Shown: positions 31,094 to 40,836, counted from the first letter of the stretch. The stretch: 64,000 nucleotides of DNA from Bacillus amyloliquefaciens DSM 7 = ATCC 23350 (GCF_000196735.1 NC_014551.1:3591001-3655000); one strand, 5' to 3'. The notes: generated from the letters alone by a model not told the origin. A program made the numbers and translations.

Positions 31094-31810
31094 AGTCAAT
31101 ATTACAGATCTCCAGCGGACAGTTTTCACACTCGATCTCACATCGTAAATAGTCCCGCTTGTGCAAAATAATTTTCCCGGCTTCGTCTATCGAAATAACC
31201 CCTTGTTTGCGAAGGTCTCCCAGCATGCGGTTGACGCTTTCTCTCGCCGCCGCGCAAAACTTAGCCAAATCCTGATTTGTCTCAGCACAATGTTGATCAG
31301 AATCCCGTCGCTTCGTTCCACCCCGTAGCTGTTTGATAAGCGGATAAGAGTAGAATAGAGCGCCCCTTTTTTGCCGTGAAGAAGCAGATCCCTGATTTTG
31401 GACTGAATTTTCCGGAGATGGGTGCTCATCCATTTCATAAATTCAAAAGTCAAATCACCATTTTGGATTAATTCCTTTTCCAGCTTGTTTTTATTAATGA
31501 CGAGCACCTCGCCACCCTCTAACACTTTTGCGCTGAGCATATATCTCGGCTCTTCTGTAAACAATGTCAGTTCCCCGACAATATCGTTTTTTTGGCAGAT
31601 TCTAAGCGTCAGGTCTTTGCCGTCAGATGTCAGCTTGCCGATTTCAATAAGTCCTGATTGGATCAGATAAAGCTCTTCTGCATCCATTCCTTCTTGAAAC
31701 AAATACGTGTGTTTTTTCATTTTCCTTTTCGTGCTGATCGTTTTCAGCAATTCATGGAGTTCGCGGGAAAGAAGTTCTTTATCAGATTTTCGGACAGAGA
31801 GAATATTCAT
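31092..31810 (-). pseudogene. fnr: fnr, anaerobic CRP/FNR-family regulator, frameshifted
   Basis: Fnr activates anaerobic genes (narGHJI, narK-fnr, ywiC, arfM). The first frame from ATG 31810 reads as a normal sensor domain up to GILINIVL, then runs into non-homologous sequence and stops at 31187. The homologous continuation (TNQDLAKFCAAARESVNRML through CEIECENCPLEIC) lies in another frame. A duplicated dinucleotide at 31280-31283 (tctc; GAGA on the coding strand) explains it: removing 2 nt from 719 gives 717 nt, 238 codons plus stop, the normal size. As sequenced, the helix-turn-helix and the C-terminal Fe-S cysteines are lost. It could also be a sequencing or assembly error. Confidence 0.88.
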
Positions 31811-31907
31811 GAACTCACCTCGAAGAAAGTCACGTTGCGTATGTTTATTGTAACGTGACTTGATTTGCACTCATCCAGGAAAAACTAACAATCTTGTGAA
31901 TGGATCA

Positions 31908-33098
31908 TTATGAATGGAGGCTCTGACTGCTTCTCTCTGTATGTGTTTTCATTTTTTCCTGCCAATACATCCAGATCACAAGGACAAAGCTCGCCAACGC
32001 AACCTCCGAAAGCGCCATAAAGCCGATGGCATATTGGCCTGTTGCCTGAAATACACTTGCCAGAATCAGCGGAGGGAAAAAGCCGCCCAGTCCGCCCATA
32101 GCAGACACAATCCCGTTGGCAATTCCCGCCTGCTTTGAAAAATAGAAAGGCACCAGTTTAAATACCGTTCCGTTCCCAATACCTGAGCAGACCGCCACCG
32201 TTAATGACCCAAACGCATAAAGGCCGATCGCCGGCGAGAATGACAGCATAACGCCTGATAGCGTAAGACCCGCGAAAACGAACATCAAAATGCGGAGCGG
32301 GTTCATTTTATCAGCAAGAAATCCTCCCGCAGGCCTGAGCAGCGTAGAGACCGCAATAAAGCCGGCCGTCCGCAGACCGGCATCCGCCGGGGTCAGCCCA
32401 AAATGCTCAACCAAAAAGTTCGGAAGATAGATAGTAAAGGCGACAAAGGCGCCAAACGTAATAAAATAAAACAGGCTCAAAAACCAAAGCACATGATTTC
32501 GGTAAACGGCTTTCATTTGAGTTTTTACGGAAACTTTGACCTTCTTTTCATGCCGGTCGCCGAATAAAACGTGCAGTAATGCGAATACAGCCAGCAAAAC
32601 CAGATACATCTGCACGGTTGCTTTCCATCCCGCAGCTTGAGCAATAACCGGCGCCGCAAATGTGGTAATGGCGGTGCCGATGTTTCCGGCACCGTAAATT
32701 CCATTGACGGCACCGTGCTTTTCTTTCGGATAATATTTCGGAAGGGAGGTCACTCCAATGGAGAATACCGCTCCGCCGATCCCTAAGAAAAAGCCGCCCG
32801 CGATTAAATCAAACAGAGAATCCGCGATACTGATCCAAAACACAGGAAACAAAAGCAGGATGAAGCTGATCATAAACATCAGCCGCGCCCCATACCTGTT
32901 CGTCAAATACCCTAATGGAATGCGGAGAAGCGATCCGAGAATAACGGGAATCGCCGTCACCAATGAAATCTCGCCTTTGCTTAAATGAATATCTGATGTC
33001 ATTTGGGAAATGAGTGATGAAATCAGCACCCACACCATAAACCCTGCCACTAAGCTTAATGACTGCAATGATAATTGAATATGTTGACGATTGATCAT
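31908..33098 (-). CDS. narK: Nitrite extrusion / nitrate transporter NarK
   Basis: Major-facilitator transporter that exports nitrite or exchanges it for nitrate during nitrate respiration. 396 aa with about 12 membrane helices; MFS loop RIPLGYLTNRYGAR and the nitrate-signature Gly-rich helices FFLGIGGAVFSIG and GIGNGTVFKLVP. The open frame extends 15 codons upstream, but AAAGGGG fits ATG 33098. fnr follows on the same strand with no terminator, so the two form a narK-fnr operon. Confidence 0.93.
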   Translation of the reverse strand: MINRQHIQLSLQSLSLVAGFMVWVLISSLISQMTSDIHLSKGEISLVTAIPVILGSLLRIPLGYLTNRYGARLMFMISFILLLFPVFWISIADSLFDLIAGGFFLGIGGAVFSIGVTSLPKYYPKEKHGAVNGIYGAGNIGTAITTFAAPVIAQAAGWKATVQMYLVLLAVFALLHVLFGDRHEKKVKVSVKTQMKAVYRNHVLWFLSLFYFITFGAFVAFTIYLPNFLVEHFGLTPADAGLRTAGFIAVSTLLRPAGGFLADKMNPLRILMFVFAGLTLSGVMLSFSPAIGLYAFGSLTVAVCSGIGNGTVFKLVPFYFSKQAGIANGIVSAMGGLGGFFPPLILASVFQATGQYAIGFMALSEVALASFVLVIWMYWQEKMKTHTERSSQSLHS

Positions 33099-33134
33099 TC
33101 GGCTTGCCCCTTTCACTGATTCAATATCAGTCTT

Positions 33135-33177
33135 ATCATACAAAAACTCGGTGTACAGGATTGTGAATTACATCACA
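33135..33177 (-). promoter_or_regulatory. FNR box and -10 of narK-fnr
   Basis: TGTGA-ATTACA-TCACA at 33162-33177, a perfect FNR palindrome. Minus-strand TATGAT at 33135-33140 lies 32 bp away, giving about -41.5. Confidence 0.9.
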
Positions 33178-33187
33178 CGCTTTATAT

Positions 33188-33223
33188 GCAAAAAAAAGAC
33201 AAAGCCCGAAGACTTTGTCCTTT
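33188..33223 (-). terminator. argS terminator
   Basis: Minus strand GACAAAG-tcttcggg-CTTTGTC hairpin followed by eight T, just after argS. Confidence 0.9.
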
Positions 33224-33231
33224 CATGATGA

Positions 33232-34902
33232 TTACATTTTTTCCGGAGCCGATACGCCGATCAGCTGAAGCGCGTTGTTCAGCGTAATTTGCGTCGCTTT
33301 CATTAAAGCCAGACGCGCGCGGCTCTTCTCTTTATTTTCAGGATCGATGACTTTTTCCGCATTGTAGAAGCTGTGAAGAGCGGATGCCAAATCATAAATG
33401 TAGTTGGTGATCCGGTGCGGGATGCGTTTTTCCGCCGCCTCCGCCACAGCTTCAGGGAATCCGCCGATCGTTTTCAGCAGATCGTATTCTTTTTCTGATT
33501 GAATATGGCTGAAATCAAGATCTGCCGCCGGTTTAAGTCCCTGCTCTTCCCCTTGGCGTAGCATGCTGCAAATACGGGCATGCGCGTATTGCGCGTAATA
33601 CACAGGGTTTTCGTTTGATGTAGATACGGCAAGATCCAGGTCAAAATCCATATGCGTATCGGCGCTGCGCATCGCGAAGAAATAACGGACCGCGTCAAGG
33701 CCGACCTCTTCAATCAGGTCACGCATCGTTACGGCTTTCCCCGTACGTTTGCTCATCTTCATTTTTTCGCCGTTTTTATATAAATGAACGAGCTGAATGA
33801 TTTCAACTTCCAATGTGCCTTTTTTGTAACCGAGCGCTTCAATTGCCGCTTTCATACGTGGAATATAGCCGTGGTGATCCGCGCCCCACACATTGATGAG
33901 CTTGTCGAAGCCGCGGTCAAGCTTGTCTTTATGGTATGCGATGTCCGGAAGCAGATAAGTGTATGAGCCGTCTTTTTTGATCAGCACACGGTCTTTGTCG
34001 TCACCGAACGTTGTGGAACGGAACCATGTCGCGCCGTCCTCTTCGTATACATGGCCCTTTTCGCGAAGCGCCTCAAGCGCCTGATCGATTTTTCCGTTTT
34101 CGTACAGTGATGTTTCAGAATACCATACGTCAAACGGCACGCGGAAATTCTCCAGGTCGGAGCGGAGTTTATCAAGCTCGTACTTTAAGCCGTATTCACG
34201 GAAAAACGCCTGACGTTCGCTCTCCTCTTCATGTACGAAGCGGTCACCGAAATCTTCGGCAAGCTTTTTCCCGATAGCGATAATATCTTCGCCCCGGTAG
34301 CCGTCTTCCGGCATCGGTTTTTCAAGACCGAGCGCCTCAAAATAACGGACTTCAACGGAGAGCGCCAGATTGTTAATCTGATTGCCCGCATCATTAATAT
34401 AGTATTCGCGGCTCACATCATAGCCCGCTTTAGAAAGCACGCTGCACAGCACGTCACCTACTGCCGCGCCGCGCGCATGGCCTAAGTGAAGATCTCCCGT
34501 CGGGTTGGCGGACACGAATTCCACCTGAATCTTTTCGCCTTGTCCGACGTTTGTCTCTCCGTAATGTTCACCGGCTTCAAGCACGGACGGAATCAGTTTT
34601 GTTAAGTAGCCGTTGTTCATGTAAAAGTTGATGAAGCCCGGCCCCGCAATATCCATCTTTTCAATGGAAGCCTTGCCTTTATCAAATGCCGCCACGATCT
34701 CCTCGGCAATTTGGCGCGGCGCTTTTTTGGCGATTCTCGCCAGCTGCATCGCCATGTTTGTGGAATAATCACCGTGTGTTTTGTCTTTCGGCGTTTCTAA
34801 CAGTACGCTTGGAATCTGGCTTTCTTCCGCCAGGCCCGCTTTCAGAACGGCCGCTTTGATTTCTTCCTTCAGCACGTCCTTCATTTGTTCCGCAATATTC
34901 AT
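33232..34902 (-). CDS. argS: Arginyl-tRNA synthetase
   Basis: Class I aminoacyl-tRNA synthetase of 556 aa. Add1 domain at the N-terminus (about 1-115), HIGH-type signature [13 protein letters not shown] near residue 130, KMSKRTG near 370, and an all-helical DALR anticodon-binding domain at the end ([16 protein letters not shown]). It starts at ATG 34902, overlapping the ywiB stop by 4 bp, so ywiB and argS are translationally coupled. Confidence 0.97.
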   Translation of the reverse strand: MNIAEQMKDVLKEEIKAAVLKAGLAEESQIPSVLLETPKDKTHGDYSTNMAMQLARIAKKAPRQIAEEIVAAFDKGKASIEKMDIAGPGFINFYMNNGYLTKLIPSVLEAGEHYGETNVGQGEKIQVEFVSANPTGDLHLGHARGAAVGDVLCSVLSKAGYDVSREYYINDAGNQINNLALSVEVRYFEALGLEKPMPEDGYRGEDIIAIGKKLAEDFGDRFVHEEESERQAFFREYGLKYELDKLRSDLENFRVPFDVWYSETSLYENGKIDQALEALREKGHVYEEDGATWFRSTTFGDDKDRVLIKKDGSYTYLLPDIAYHKDKLDRGFDKLINVWGADHHGYIPRMKAAIEALGYKKGTLEVEIIQLVHLYKNGEKMKMSKRTGKAVTMRDLIEEVGLDAVRYFFAMRSADTHMDFDLDLAVSTSNENPVYYAQYAHARICSMLRQGEEQGLKPAADLDFSHIQSEKEYDLLKTIGGFPEAVAEAAEKRIPHRITNYIYDLASALHSFYNAEKVIDPENKEKSRARLALMKATQITLNNALQLIGVSAPEKM

Positions 34903-35327
34903 GCGTGAGTTCCTCCCTCATACGTGATCGTCATATTATGTAAATGCTGCTGCTCGTCTCCGACATGCATGTCATATGCGATGCTGATTCGGCCTTTTTC
35001 TTCACCGAGATCAGATTGAATCGATTTTGTGCTTGTTTCCAGCTCAAGCTCACCAAATGACATTTTATATTTCGTAATTGTGGAAGCTCCCGTTATGAAA
35101 CGCTGATTCATTTTAACAGCGCCTGACCTCATGATCAGGACTTCGCCTTCGCTCACCTTCACAATCGTTTTTACTTTGCCTAGGTCGTGTTCTTCATAAT
35201 AAGATAGATACACTTTTTGTTGTTTTACATAGTAAAATCCGGTAGTACGGAATTCGATGACTTCCTCATTTCCGTCATCCTCGATCACAGACTTCACATG
35301 GAGTGTTATCGGTGTCTCTTGCTTCAT
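34899..35327 (-). CDS. ywiB: DUF1934 family protein YwiB
   Basis: A 142-aa beta-barrel, lipocalin-like protein of the DUF1934 family ([40 protein letters not shown]-type strands), conserved next to argS in bacilli. Function unknown. The ATG at 35327 follows GGACG, a weak ribosome-binding site. Confidence 0.85.
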   Translation of the reverse strand: MKQETPITLHVKSVIEDDGNEEVIEFRTTGFYYVKQQKVYLSYYEEHDLGKVKTIVKVSEGEVLIMRSGAVKMNQRFITGASTITKYKMSFGELELETSTKSIQSDLGEEKGRISIAYDMHVGDEQQHLHNMTITYEGGTHA

Positions 35328-35700
35328 TTTGACACGTCCTTTTCATCATTCCACTTTGACTTGAATAGTATAATCATTCAGCTTGTAAACTTCAACTGCT
35401 TCTATCTTACCATCATTGCTCATTAGATTTGAAGATAAACCTCATAAAAAGCAGTTCCTTATGAGAAGAGAAAATCATATCACTATGTCACCCAATCCGT
35501 GAAAAACATGACAGCAGCTTTTCAGAAACTCACACAGTCTCATCGAAGCTGCTGCGACTTCCAGCAACATAGATTGTGCAGGAGCTATAAAAACGTCCGC
35601 CAAACACACGTGATGGCTTCTGTATTATGCCAAGTCATCATATTCGGCTGCGTGTTCGAAATCGTCAAGGCCGTCCCTTGCCGTATCAACGGGACTCGCG
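35328..35700. other. Gene-free stretch at the position of sbo-alb
   Basis: About 370 bp without a believable gene. In B. subtilis 168 the subtilosin operon sboA-albA-G lies here between ywiB and ywhL. No sboA-like peptide and no radical-SAM fragment is readable. Only the ywiB promoter region and disrupted frames are seen. Confidence 0.5.
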
Positions 35701-35940
35701 GTGTTACTGATTTTGTATTTATTGTATTTTATGCGGACGAACTTGCTGCAGCTTTTCCAGCATGACAGCCTGTTCAAAAAAGGGCTTGCGGGAGCGCTGA
35801 CAGGAGCCGGGGTTTGGTGGATGCTCAGTTTCACCATAAGTGAACTGCTGTTTTTGATCATCCTGGCTGCCATCCAGCAGATCGGCTCATTTATTTATAA
35901 ACGATTGTCTTATCCCAGCTCTGCTTCTCTCGATCTATGA
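35701..35940 (+). CDS. Small membrane protein or gene remnant
   Basis: A 79-aa frame from GTG 35701 with two strongly hydrophobic segments (MLLILYLLYFM and GAGVWWMLSFTISELLFLIILAAI). No good ribosome-binding site precedes it, and the upstream part looks degenerate. Given its position it may be the 3' remnant of a membrane-protein gene (albG is the last alb gene in B. subtilis), but I cannot verify homology. It ends 6 bp from the convergent frameshifted gene. Confidence 0.35.
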   Translation: MLLILYLLYFMRTNLLQLFQHDSLFKKGLAGALTGAGVWWMLSFTISELLFLIILAAIQQIGSFIYKRLSYPSSASLDL

Positions 35941-35945
35941 AATCG

Positions 35946-37339
35946 CTACATTGCAATCGCAGACGGACCCGCGCCAACCGGGATCACCGTCACAGCTGTA
36001 TAATCGCTCGTGCGGTACACGGTCACGGTATTGTCGTCGGGCTGTGCTGCATAAATGTACTGATTATCAGGTGTTACGGCGAGATCAGAGACGCCGGGGA
36101 GAGAGGCAGTTGTTATAAAAGTATGCTGCGCTGTATCTACGACAGTGAGATTCTCTGGGGATGCCTCAAAATAGGGCTCAAGGAAAAACGCACGAGTCCC
36201 ATCAGCAGAAAAAACAATTGTAATTAAACCGTCAAACAGTCTGTTAATTCGTGAAGATTCGCTAAATATTGTCAAATCTATCACAGAAACGGCATTCGGC
36301 CCTAGCTCACCATTTTCCAGATAAGCAAAATTCCCTATTATCGGGGTTACAATTAAATTTGGTGTTTCAAAGTTACTTAAACTTTCGATCAGCTGTCCGG
36401 TGTTTAAGTCATATTTATTAACGACCCAAATTACAGAGTTGGTCGTATAGAAAAACTGTCCGTTAGGGTCTAGGGCAAAATCGTCCGCAGCGGGTGACAC
36501 CGTGAACGTATTGGTAATGGTTTGCGAGGAAATATTAATTTCATAAACGGAGCTGCCTCCTGCGAGAATATAAGCAAATTCTCCCCAGTTTCAAACTGGA
36601 TTTTTCTTGGGGCTCCTACAAGAGGGATGGTTTGTGTAACCGTTAATGTTTCGTTGTTAATGATCGACACAAGATTCGCATTCCTATGGAGAACATACGT
36701 ATACGCTTTATCCAAGGTAACACCCAAATCAGTCGGGATATCAGATAAAGAAATGGTACTTACAAGAGTATTCACGTCAGCATCAATGACAGAAACCGTG
36801 CTGTCTCCAGTGTTTGCAGTAAACACGTAAGATCGATGATCCGGTTCCGGCACAAGCACAATCGTGCCTGTCACCGATAAAGGACTGCCATAGAATGGCG
36901 GAACGACAACAAGGTTCTCGATCGTAATGTCACTGACATCCGGGCAATCATCGGGTTCATCAGAATAATAGACGACTTGGTCAATCTCTGCATTGCGGAT
37001 GACAGAAACAGACCCGTCCCCTTGTCCATATTGATTTCGCACTGGTGAGACACTGACGAGAAGCGTAACAGTTCCCTGCAGGCGCACTGCGAATTGAACA
37101 CCGATTTCATCAGGCTCAGGCCCCGTCTCAATGAAACAGCGTTCAATGACACAAGAAAGGCTGTCTGCATTCCACGTCACGTTTGCAACAGCTTCAGCCG
37201 GATCAACAACAAACCCCTCAGGCAATTCAATCGGCGCTTGAAACATCGCTTCACGGCTTGCTTCTTCCTCGCAAAAACATAAACAATCTTCTTGTGCGGC
37301 TCCTGCTTTTTCTTTAAAGGAAAGCATGTTATTTCTCAT
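35946..37339 (-). pseudogene. Beta-propeller (YVTN-repeat) protein of YwhL/YwhK type, frameshifted
   Basis: Starts at ATG 37339 ([13 protein letters not shown]) after AAGGAAG. The N-terminal part (about 1-125) has a CLCFC cysteine motif and a beta-rich domain; then YVTN-like propeller blades begin ([20 protein letters not shown]). At about 36575 the frame breaks: the first frame ends at 36470, while the homologous continuation ([19 protein letters not shown] ... YIYAAQPDDNTVTVY) is in the next frame to 35946. One missing T in a short T-run explains it; restoring it gives about 464 aa. Position upstream of rapF matches ywhL/ywhK. A real pseudogene or a sequencing error. Confidence 0.75.
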
Positions 37340-37454
37340 ATCTTCACTTCCTTTTCAGACATACACTGCTCACGCAGATACAACAGAATATGGAAGATGT
37401 ATTTGTTTGCTTGTACAAATTGTCGGGGATAATAGCGGATTTTTGAAGTGATAT

Positions 37455-37490
37455 CCGCAGACATGCGGTTTTAAAAAGAAAACATTGCGG
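37455..37490. promoter_or_regulatory. Possible ComA binding sites upstream of rapF
   Basis: Half-sites of the ComA motif (TTGCGG / CCGCAA): CCGCA at 37455-37459, ATGCGG at 37463-37468 and TTGCGG at 37485-37490. A TGATAAAAT -10-like element follows at about 37519-37527. rapF is ComA-dependent in B. subtilis; the layout here is imperfect. Confidence 0.45.
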
Positions 37491-37567
37491 TTTTTTTGCG
37501 CTATCCTTCCGAATGAAAATGATAAAATATGTCATATACATAACGTGGAAGGGAGGGATTCGGAATA

Positions 37568-38713
37568 GTGGCGAGTGTTGTATCGTCTTCAGCGGTTGGA
37601 GAAAAAATCAACGAATGGTATATGTACATTCGAAGGTTCAGCATCCCGGACGCCGAGTACTTGCGGAGAGAAATCAAAGAAGAGCTTGCAAGCCTGGAAG
37701 ATGACCAGGATCTTCATCTGTACTATTCTCTCATGGAATTCCGCCACAATCTGATGCTGGAATACCTCGAACCGCTGGAATCGCAGCGGATAGAAGAACA
37801 GCCGAGACTATCGGATCTGCTCGCGGATATTGATAAAAAGCAGGCCCGGCTGACCGGACGCCTTGATTATTATTTTAATTTTTTCCGGGGGATGTATGAG
37901 CTGGAATGCCGTGAATATCTTTCAGCGATTCAGTTTTTTAAGAAAGCTGAAAGCAAATTGACGTACGTTACAGATCAGATAGAAAAAGCGGAATTTTACT
38001 TTAAGATGTCAGAGTCCTACTATTATATGAAGCAGACTTATTTTTCTATGGATTATGCCCGGCAGGCTTATAAAATTTATCATAAGCAGGAGGCATATAA
38101 TATAAGGGTGCTTCAGTGCCATTCATTGTTCGCTACCAACTTTCTTGACTTAAAGCAATATGATGAAGCAATTCAGCATTTTAAAAAAGCTTATGCCATG
38201 GCAGAGGCAGAACAGCAGCCTCAATTAATGGGCCGGACTCTATATAATATCGGGCTTTGTTTTAACAGCCAAGAAAATTACAAACCAGCCATTGACTACA
38301 TCAAACGGGCAATAGCTGTTTTTGAAGATGGGAACATCATCACTTCTCTTCCGCAAGCCTATTTCTTAATCACACAAATACATTATAAAATCGGAAATAT
38401 GGCCATAGCCAGGCAATATCATGACAAAGGAGTATCTTACGCGAAGGAGGCGGAAGATTCATTATATATAGCGGAGTATGAATTTTTAGAATCTTTGTAC
38501 GTCGGTGAGCCTGATGAAGAAGCAATTATGGAATGTTTTGACTTCCTCAAGGATAAATTGATGTATGCTGATCTTGAAGATTTTGCCTTAGATGTGGCAA
38601 AATATTACCACGAGAGAGAAAATTTCGAGAAGGCTTCCGCATATTTTTTAAAAGTGGAAGAAACAAGACAGCAAATTCAAGGAGGTGTGAAGTTGTATGA
38701 AATTGAAGTATAA
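37568..38713 (+). CDS. rapF: Response regulator aspartate phosphatase-family protein RapF
   Basis: RapF binds the DNA-binding domain of ComA and blocks competence and surfactin gene activation until bound by PhrF. 381 aa: a three-helix bundle at the N-terminus (about 1-70) and six or seven TPR motifs (AYNIRVLQCHSLFATNFLDL, LMGRTLYNIGLCFNSQENYK, and others). The start is GTG 37568 after GGGAGGG. The phr gene overlaps its end by 17 bp. Paralogue assignment rests on the neighbouring QRGMI peptide. Confidence 0.93.
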   Translation: MASVVSSSAVGEKINEWYMYIRRFSIPDAEYLRREIKEELASLEDDQDLHLYYSLMEFRHNLMLEYLEPLESQRIEEQPRLSDLLADIDKKQARLTGRLDYYFNFFRGMYELECREYLSAIQFFKKAESKLTYVTDQIEKAEFYFKMSESYYYMKQTYFSMDYARQAYKIYHKQEAYNIRVLQCHSLFATNFLDLKQYDEAIQHFKKAYAMAEAEQQPQLMGRTLYNIGLCFNSQENYKPAIDYIKRAIAVFEDGNIITSLPQAYFLITQIHYKIGNMAIARQYHDKGVSYAKEAEDSLYIAEYEFLESLYVGEPDEEAIMECFDFLKDKLMYADLEDFALDVAKYYHERENFEKASAYFLKVEETRQQIQGGVKLYEIEV

Positions 38714-38816
38714 ATTAGTACTTACTTGCTTAGCTGTAGGCACTGTTTTTGTTTCAGCCGACATCGCAAGTGCACCGGAACATCAATTTGAAGTTGCTCA
38801 GCGCGGAATGATTTAA
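38697..38816 (+). CDS. phrF: PhrF pre-signalling peptide
   Basis: A 39-aa peptide starting inside the 3' end of rapF with GGAGGTG upstream. It has a Sec signal (MKLKYKLVLTCLAVGTVFVSADIASA) and ends in QRGMI, the known PhrF pentapeptide, right at the C-terminus. The secreted, processed peptide is re-imported by Opp and inhibits RapF, reporting cell density. Confidence 0.95.
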   Translation: MKLKYKLVLTCLAVGTVFVSADIASAPEHQFEVAQRGMI

Positions 38817-38830
38817 AAATTAAACTTGAT

Positions 38831-38860
38831 AGCAGCCAACATCTTACGGCTGTTTTTTTA
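38831..38860 (+). terminator. rapF-phrF terminator
   Basis: CAGCC-aacatcttac-GGCTG hairpin (38833-38852) followed by TTTTTTTA. Confidence 0.75.
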
Positions 38861-38876
38861 TCTGTTCTTCCTTATT

Positions 38877-38924
38877 AAAAACCCGGAACAAAGGCTGCTT
38901 CTGCCCTGTTATTCCGGGTTTTCT
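38877..38924 (-). terminator. speB terminator
   Basis: AAAACCCGGAA ... TTCCGGGTTTT hairpin directly after the speB stop, with T-rich flanks. Confidence 0.82.
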
Positions 38925-38929
38925 TCTTT

Positions 38930-39802
38930 CTACTTCACAAACCCAAGCAGCATTTCACGAATCATCTTGCTTGCCGTGTTTGCGGTTTGTTCGGAGTGGT
39001 CATAGATCGGCGCGACTTCTACAAGGTCAGCTCCTTTTACGCTGACTTCTGAGCGGGCGATTTCATGGATGGACGCGAGCAATTCCTTAGACGTGATGCC
39101 TCCTGCGTCAACCGTGCCCGTTCCCGGCGCATGAGCGGGGTCAAGAACGTCGATATCGATGGTGACATAAACAGGACGTCCCGCGAGCTGCGGCAGCACT
39201 TTTTTCAGCGGCTCAAGCACTTCAAACTTAGAAATGTGCATGCCGTTTTCTTTCGCCCATTCAAATTCTTCCTTCATTCCGGAACGGATGCCGAATGAAA
39301 ATACGTTTTGCGGCCCGATAAGCTCGGCCGCTTTGCGGATCGGTGTAGAGTGGGAAAGCGGCTCGCCTTCATAATCCGTGCGCAGGTCTGTGTGCGCGTC
39401 AAAATGAATGATGGCAAGGTCCGGAAACTTCTTATACATGGCTTTAATGACAGGCCATGACACAAGGTGCTCCCCTCCCATGCCGAGCGGGAACTTTCCT
39501 TTTTCTAAAATGCTGTCCACGTATTCCTCAATCATATCAAGGCTTCTTTGCGGATTGCCGAACGGAAGCGGAATGTCGCCGGCGTCAAAGAAATTCAAAT
39601 CAGCCAAGTCACTGTCGAGATACGGGCTGTATTCTTCAAGACCGATAGACACCTCGCGGATTCTCCCCGGGCCGAACCGTGAACCCGGGCGGTAGCTGAC
39701 CGTCCAATCCATCGGCATGCCGTAGAGGATGGCGTCCGCCTCTTTCCAATCGGGGCGGCTTGCGATAAATACTTTTCCTGAATATGCTTCATCAAACCTC
39801 AT
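38930..39802 (-). CDS. speB: Agmatinase SpeB
   Basis: Hydrolyses agmatine to putrescine and urea in polyamine synthesis. The 290-aa ureohydrolase carries the binuclear-Mn motifs GMGGEHLV, IIHFDAHTDLR and TIDIDVLDPAHAPG. It lies downstream of speE on the same strand with a terminator hairpin in the 58-bp gap, so expression of speB may be reduced relative to speE or driven separately. The ywhH gene found next to it in B. subtilis is absent here. Confidence 0.95.
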   Translation of the reverse strand: MRFDEAYSGKVFIASRPDWKEADAILYGMPMDWTVSYRPGSRFGPGRIREVSIGLEEYSPYLDSDLADLNFFDAGDIPLPFGNPQRSLDMIEEYVDSILEKGKFPLGMGGEHLVSWPVIKAMYKKFPDLAIIHFDAHTDLRTDYEGEPLSHSTPIRKAAELIGPQNVFSFGIRSGMKEEFEWAKENGMHISKFEVLEPLKKVLPQLAGRPVYVTIDIDVLDPAHAPGTGTVDAGGITSKELLASIHEIARSEVSVKGADLVEVAPIYDHSEQTANTASKMIREMLLGFVK

Positions 39803-39823
39803 GATAAAACCCTCGCTTTCCTG

Positions 39824-39853
39824 TAAAAAAGCGCAAGATTCGCTCCTGCGCCG
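39824..39853 (-). terminator. Terminator between speE and speB
   Basis: Minus strand GCGCA-ggagcgaatct-TGCGC hairpin followed by TTTTTT. Confidence 0.75.
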
Positions 39854-39860
39854 TACGTTT

Positions 39861-40691
39861 TTATTTAATTAAGTCGCTCACAAATTTCGGAAGAACAAAT
39901 GCCGCTTTGTGAAGCTCTTTCGTGTAATACTTCGTATCGATATCAAAGAAACGGCTGTCTTCCACTTCAAGCGGATCATACTTTTTAGAACCGATCGTAA
40001 ATGTCCACAGACCGCTTGGGTACGTCGGGATATTAGCCGTATACAGACGGGTGATCGGGAAGATTTCTTTCACATCGCGCTGTACGTTTGTAATCAGCTC
40101 CGGTGTAAACCACGGATTGTCCGTCTGCGCGACGAAGATGCCGTCTTCTTTTAACGCCTTGGAAATTCCGGCATAGAAACCTTTTGAGAACAGATTGACG
40201 GCCGGTCCGACCGGTTCTGTTGAATCAACCATAATGACGTCGTATTCATTTTCTGATTTCGCGATGTGCATGAAGCCGTCATCGACTCTCACGTCTACGC
40301 GCGGATCATCCAGCTTGCCCGCAATAGATGGAAGGAATTTTTTAGAGTATTCAATGACCTTGCCGTCAATGTCGACAAGCGTCGCTTTTTTTACGCCCGG
40401 GTGCTTCAGAATCTCTCTGATGACGCCGCCGTCTCCGCCGCCGACAACGAGGACGTTTTCCGGATTCGGGTGTGTAAATAACGGTACGTGCGCAACCATT
40501 TCATGATAGACGAACTCGTCCTTTTCAGAAGTCATGACCATTCCGTCTAAGAACAGCATGTTGCCGAATTCTTCTGTCTCCACCATTTCCAGATGCTGAA
40601 ATTCAGTCTGTTCCGTATGTAATGTTTGTTTCACCTTTAATGTAATGCCGAAGTTCTTCGTCTGCTTCTCCGTATACCAAAGCTCGCTCAA
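39861..40691 (-). CDS. speE: Spermidine synthase SpeE
   Basis: Transfers an aminopropyl group from decarboxylated SAM to putrescine. The 276-aa protein has the Rossmann-like motif [16 protein letters not shown] and catalytic-region [11 protein letters not shown], with the polyamine-binding N-terminal strands. It starts at TTG 40691 ([12 protein letters not shown]) after GGGAGAT. SpeE and SpeB catalyse consecutive steps, agmatine to putrescine to spermidine. Confidence 0.95.
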   Translation of the reverse strand: MSELWYTEKQTKNFGITLKVKQTLHTEQTEFQHLEMVETEEFGNMLFLDGMVMTSEKDEFVYHEMVAHVPLFTHPNPENVLVVGGGDGGVIREILKHPGVKKATLVDIDGKVIEYSKKFLPSIAGKLDDPRVDVRVDDGFMHIAKSENEYDVIMVDSTEPVGPAVNLFSKGFYAGISKALKEDGIFVAQTDNPWFTPELITNVQRDVKEIFPITRLYTANIPTYPSGLWTFTIGSKKYDPLEVEDSRFFDIDTKYYTKELHKAAFVLPKFVSDLIK

Positions 40692-40836
40692 TTGTCATCT
40701 CCCTTTCAAGGCTTATTTCATTTATTGTAAGCGTCTGTTTCGCTTTTATTCCGGTTAAAATCTCATTTTCACCTAAGGAAAAAGTATAGAGGATGGGAGG
40801 GAAAAAGTAAAGATGTGTCCGGCTTGCGATGTTTAA

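Noticed and set aside
31187-31433. Programmed frameshifting in fnr
   Set aside because: No slippery heptamer with a downstream structure is seen; the simple GA tandem duplication explains the shift, and fnr homologues are not known to use recoding.
35499-35765. 88-aa plus-strand frame in the sbo-alb gap
   Set aside because: Low-complexity translation with no ribosome-binding site and no family likeness; treated as noncoding scar sequence.
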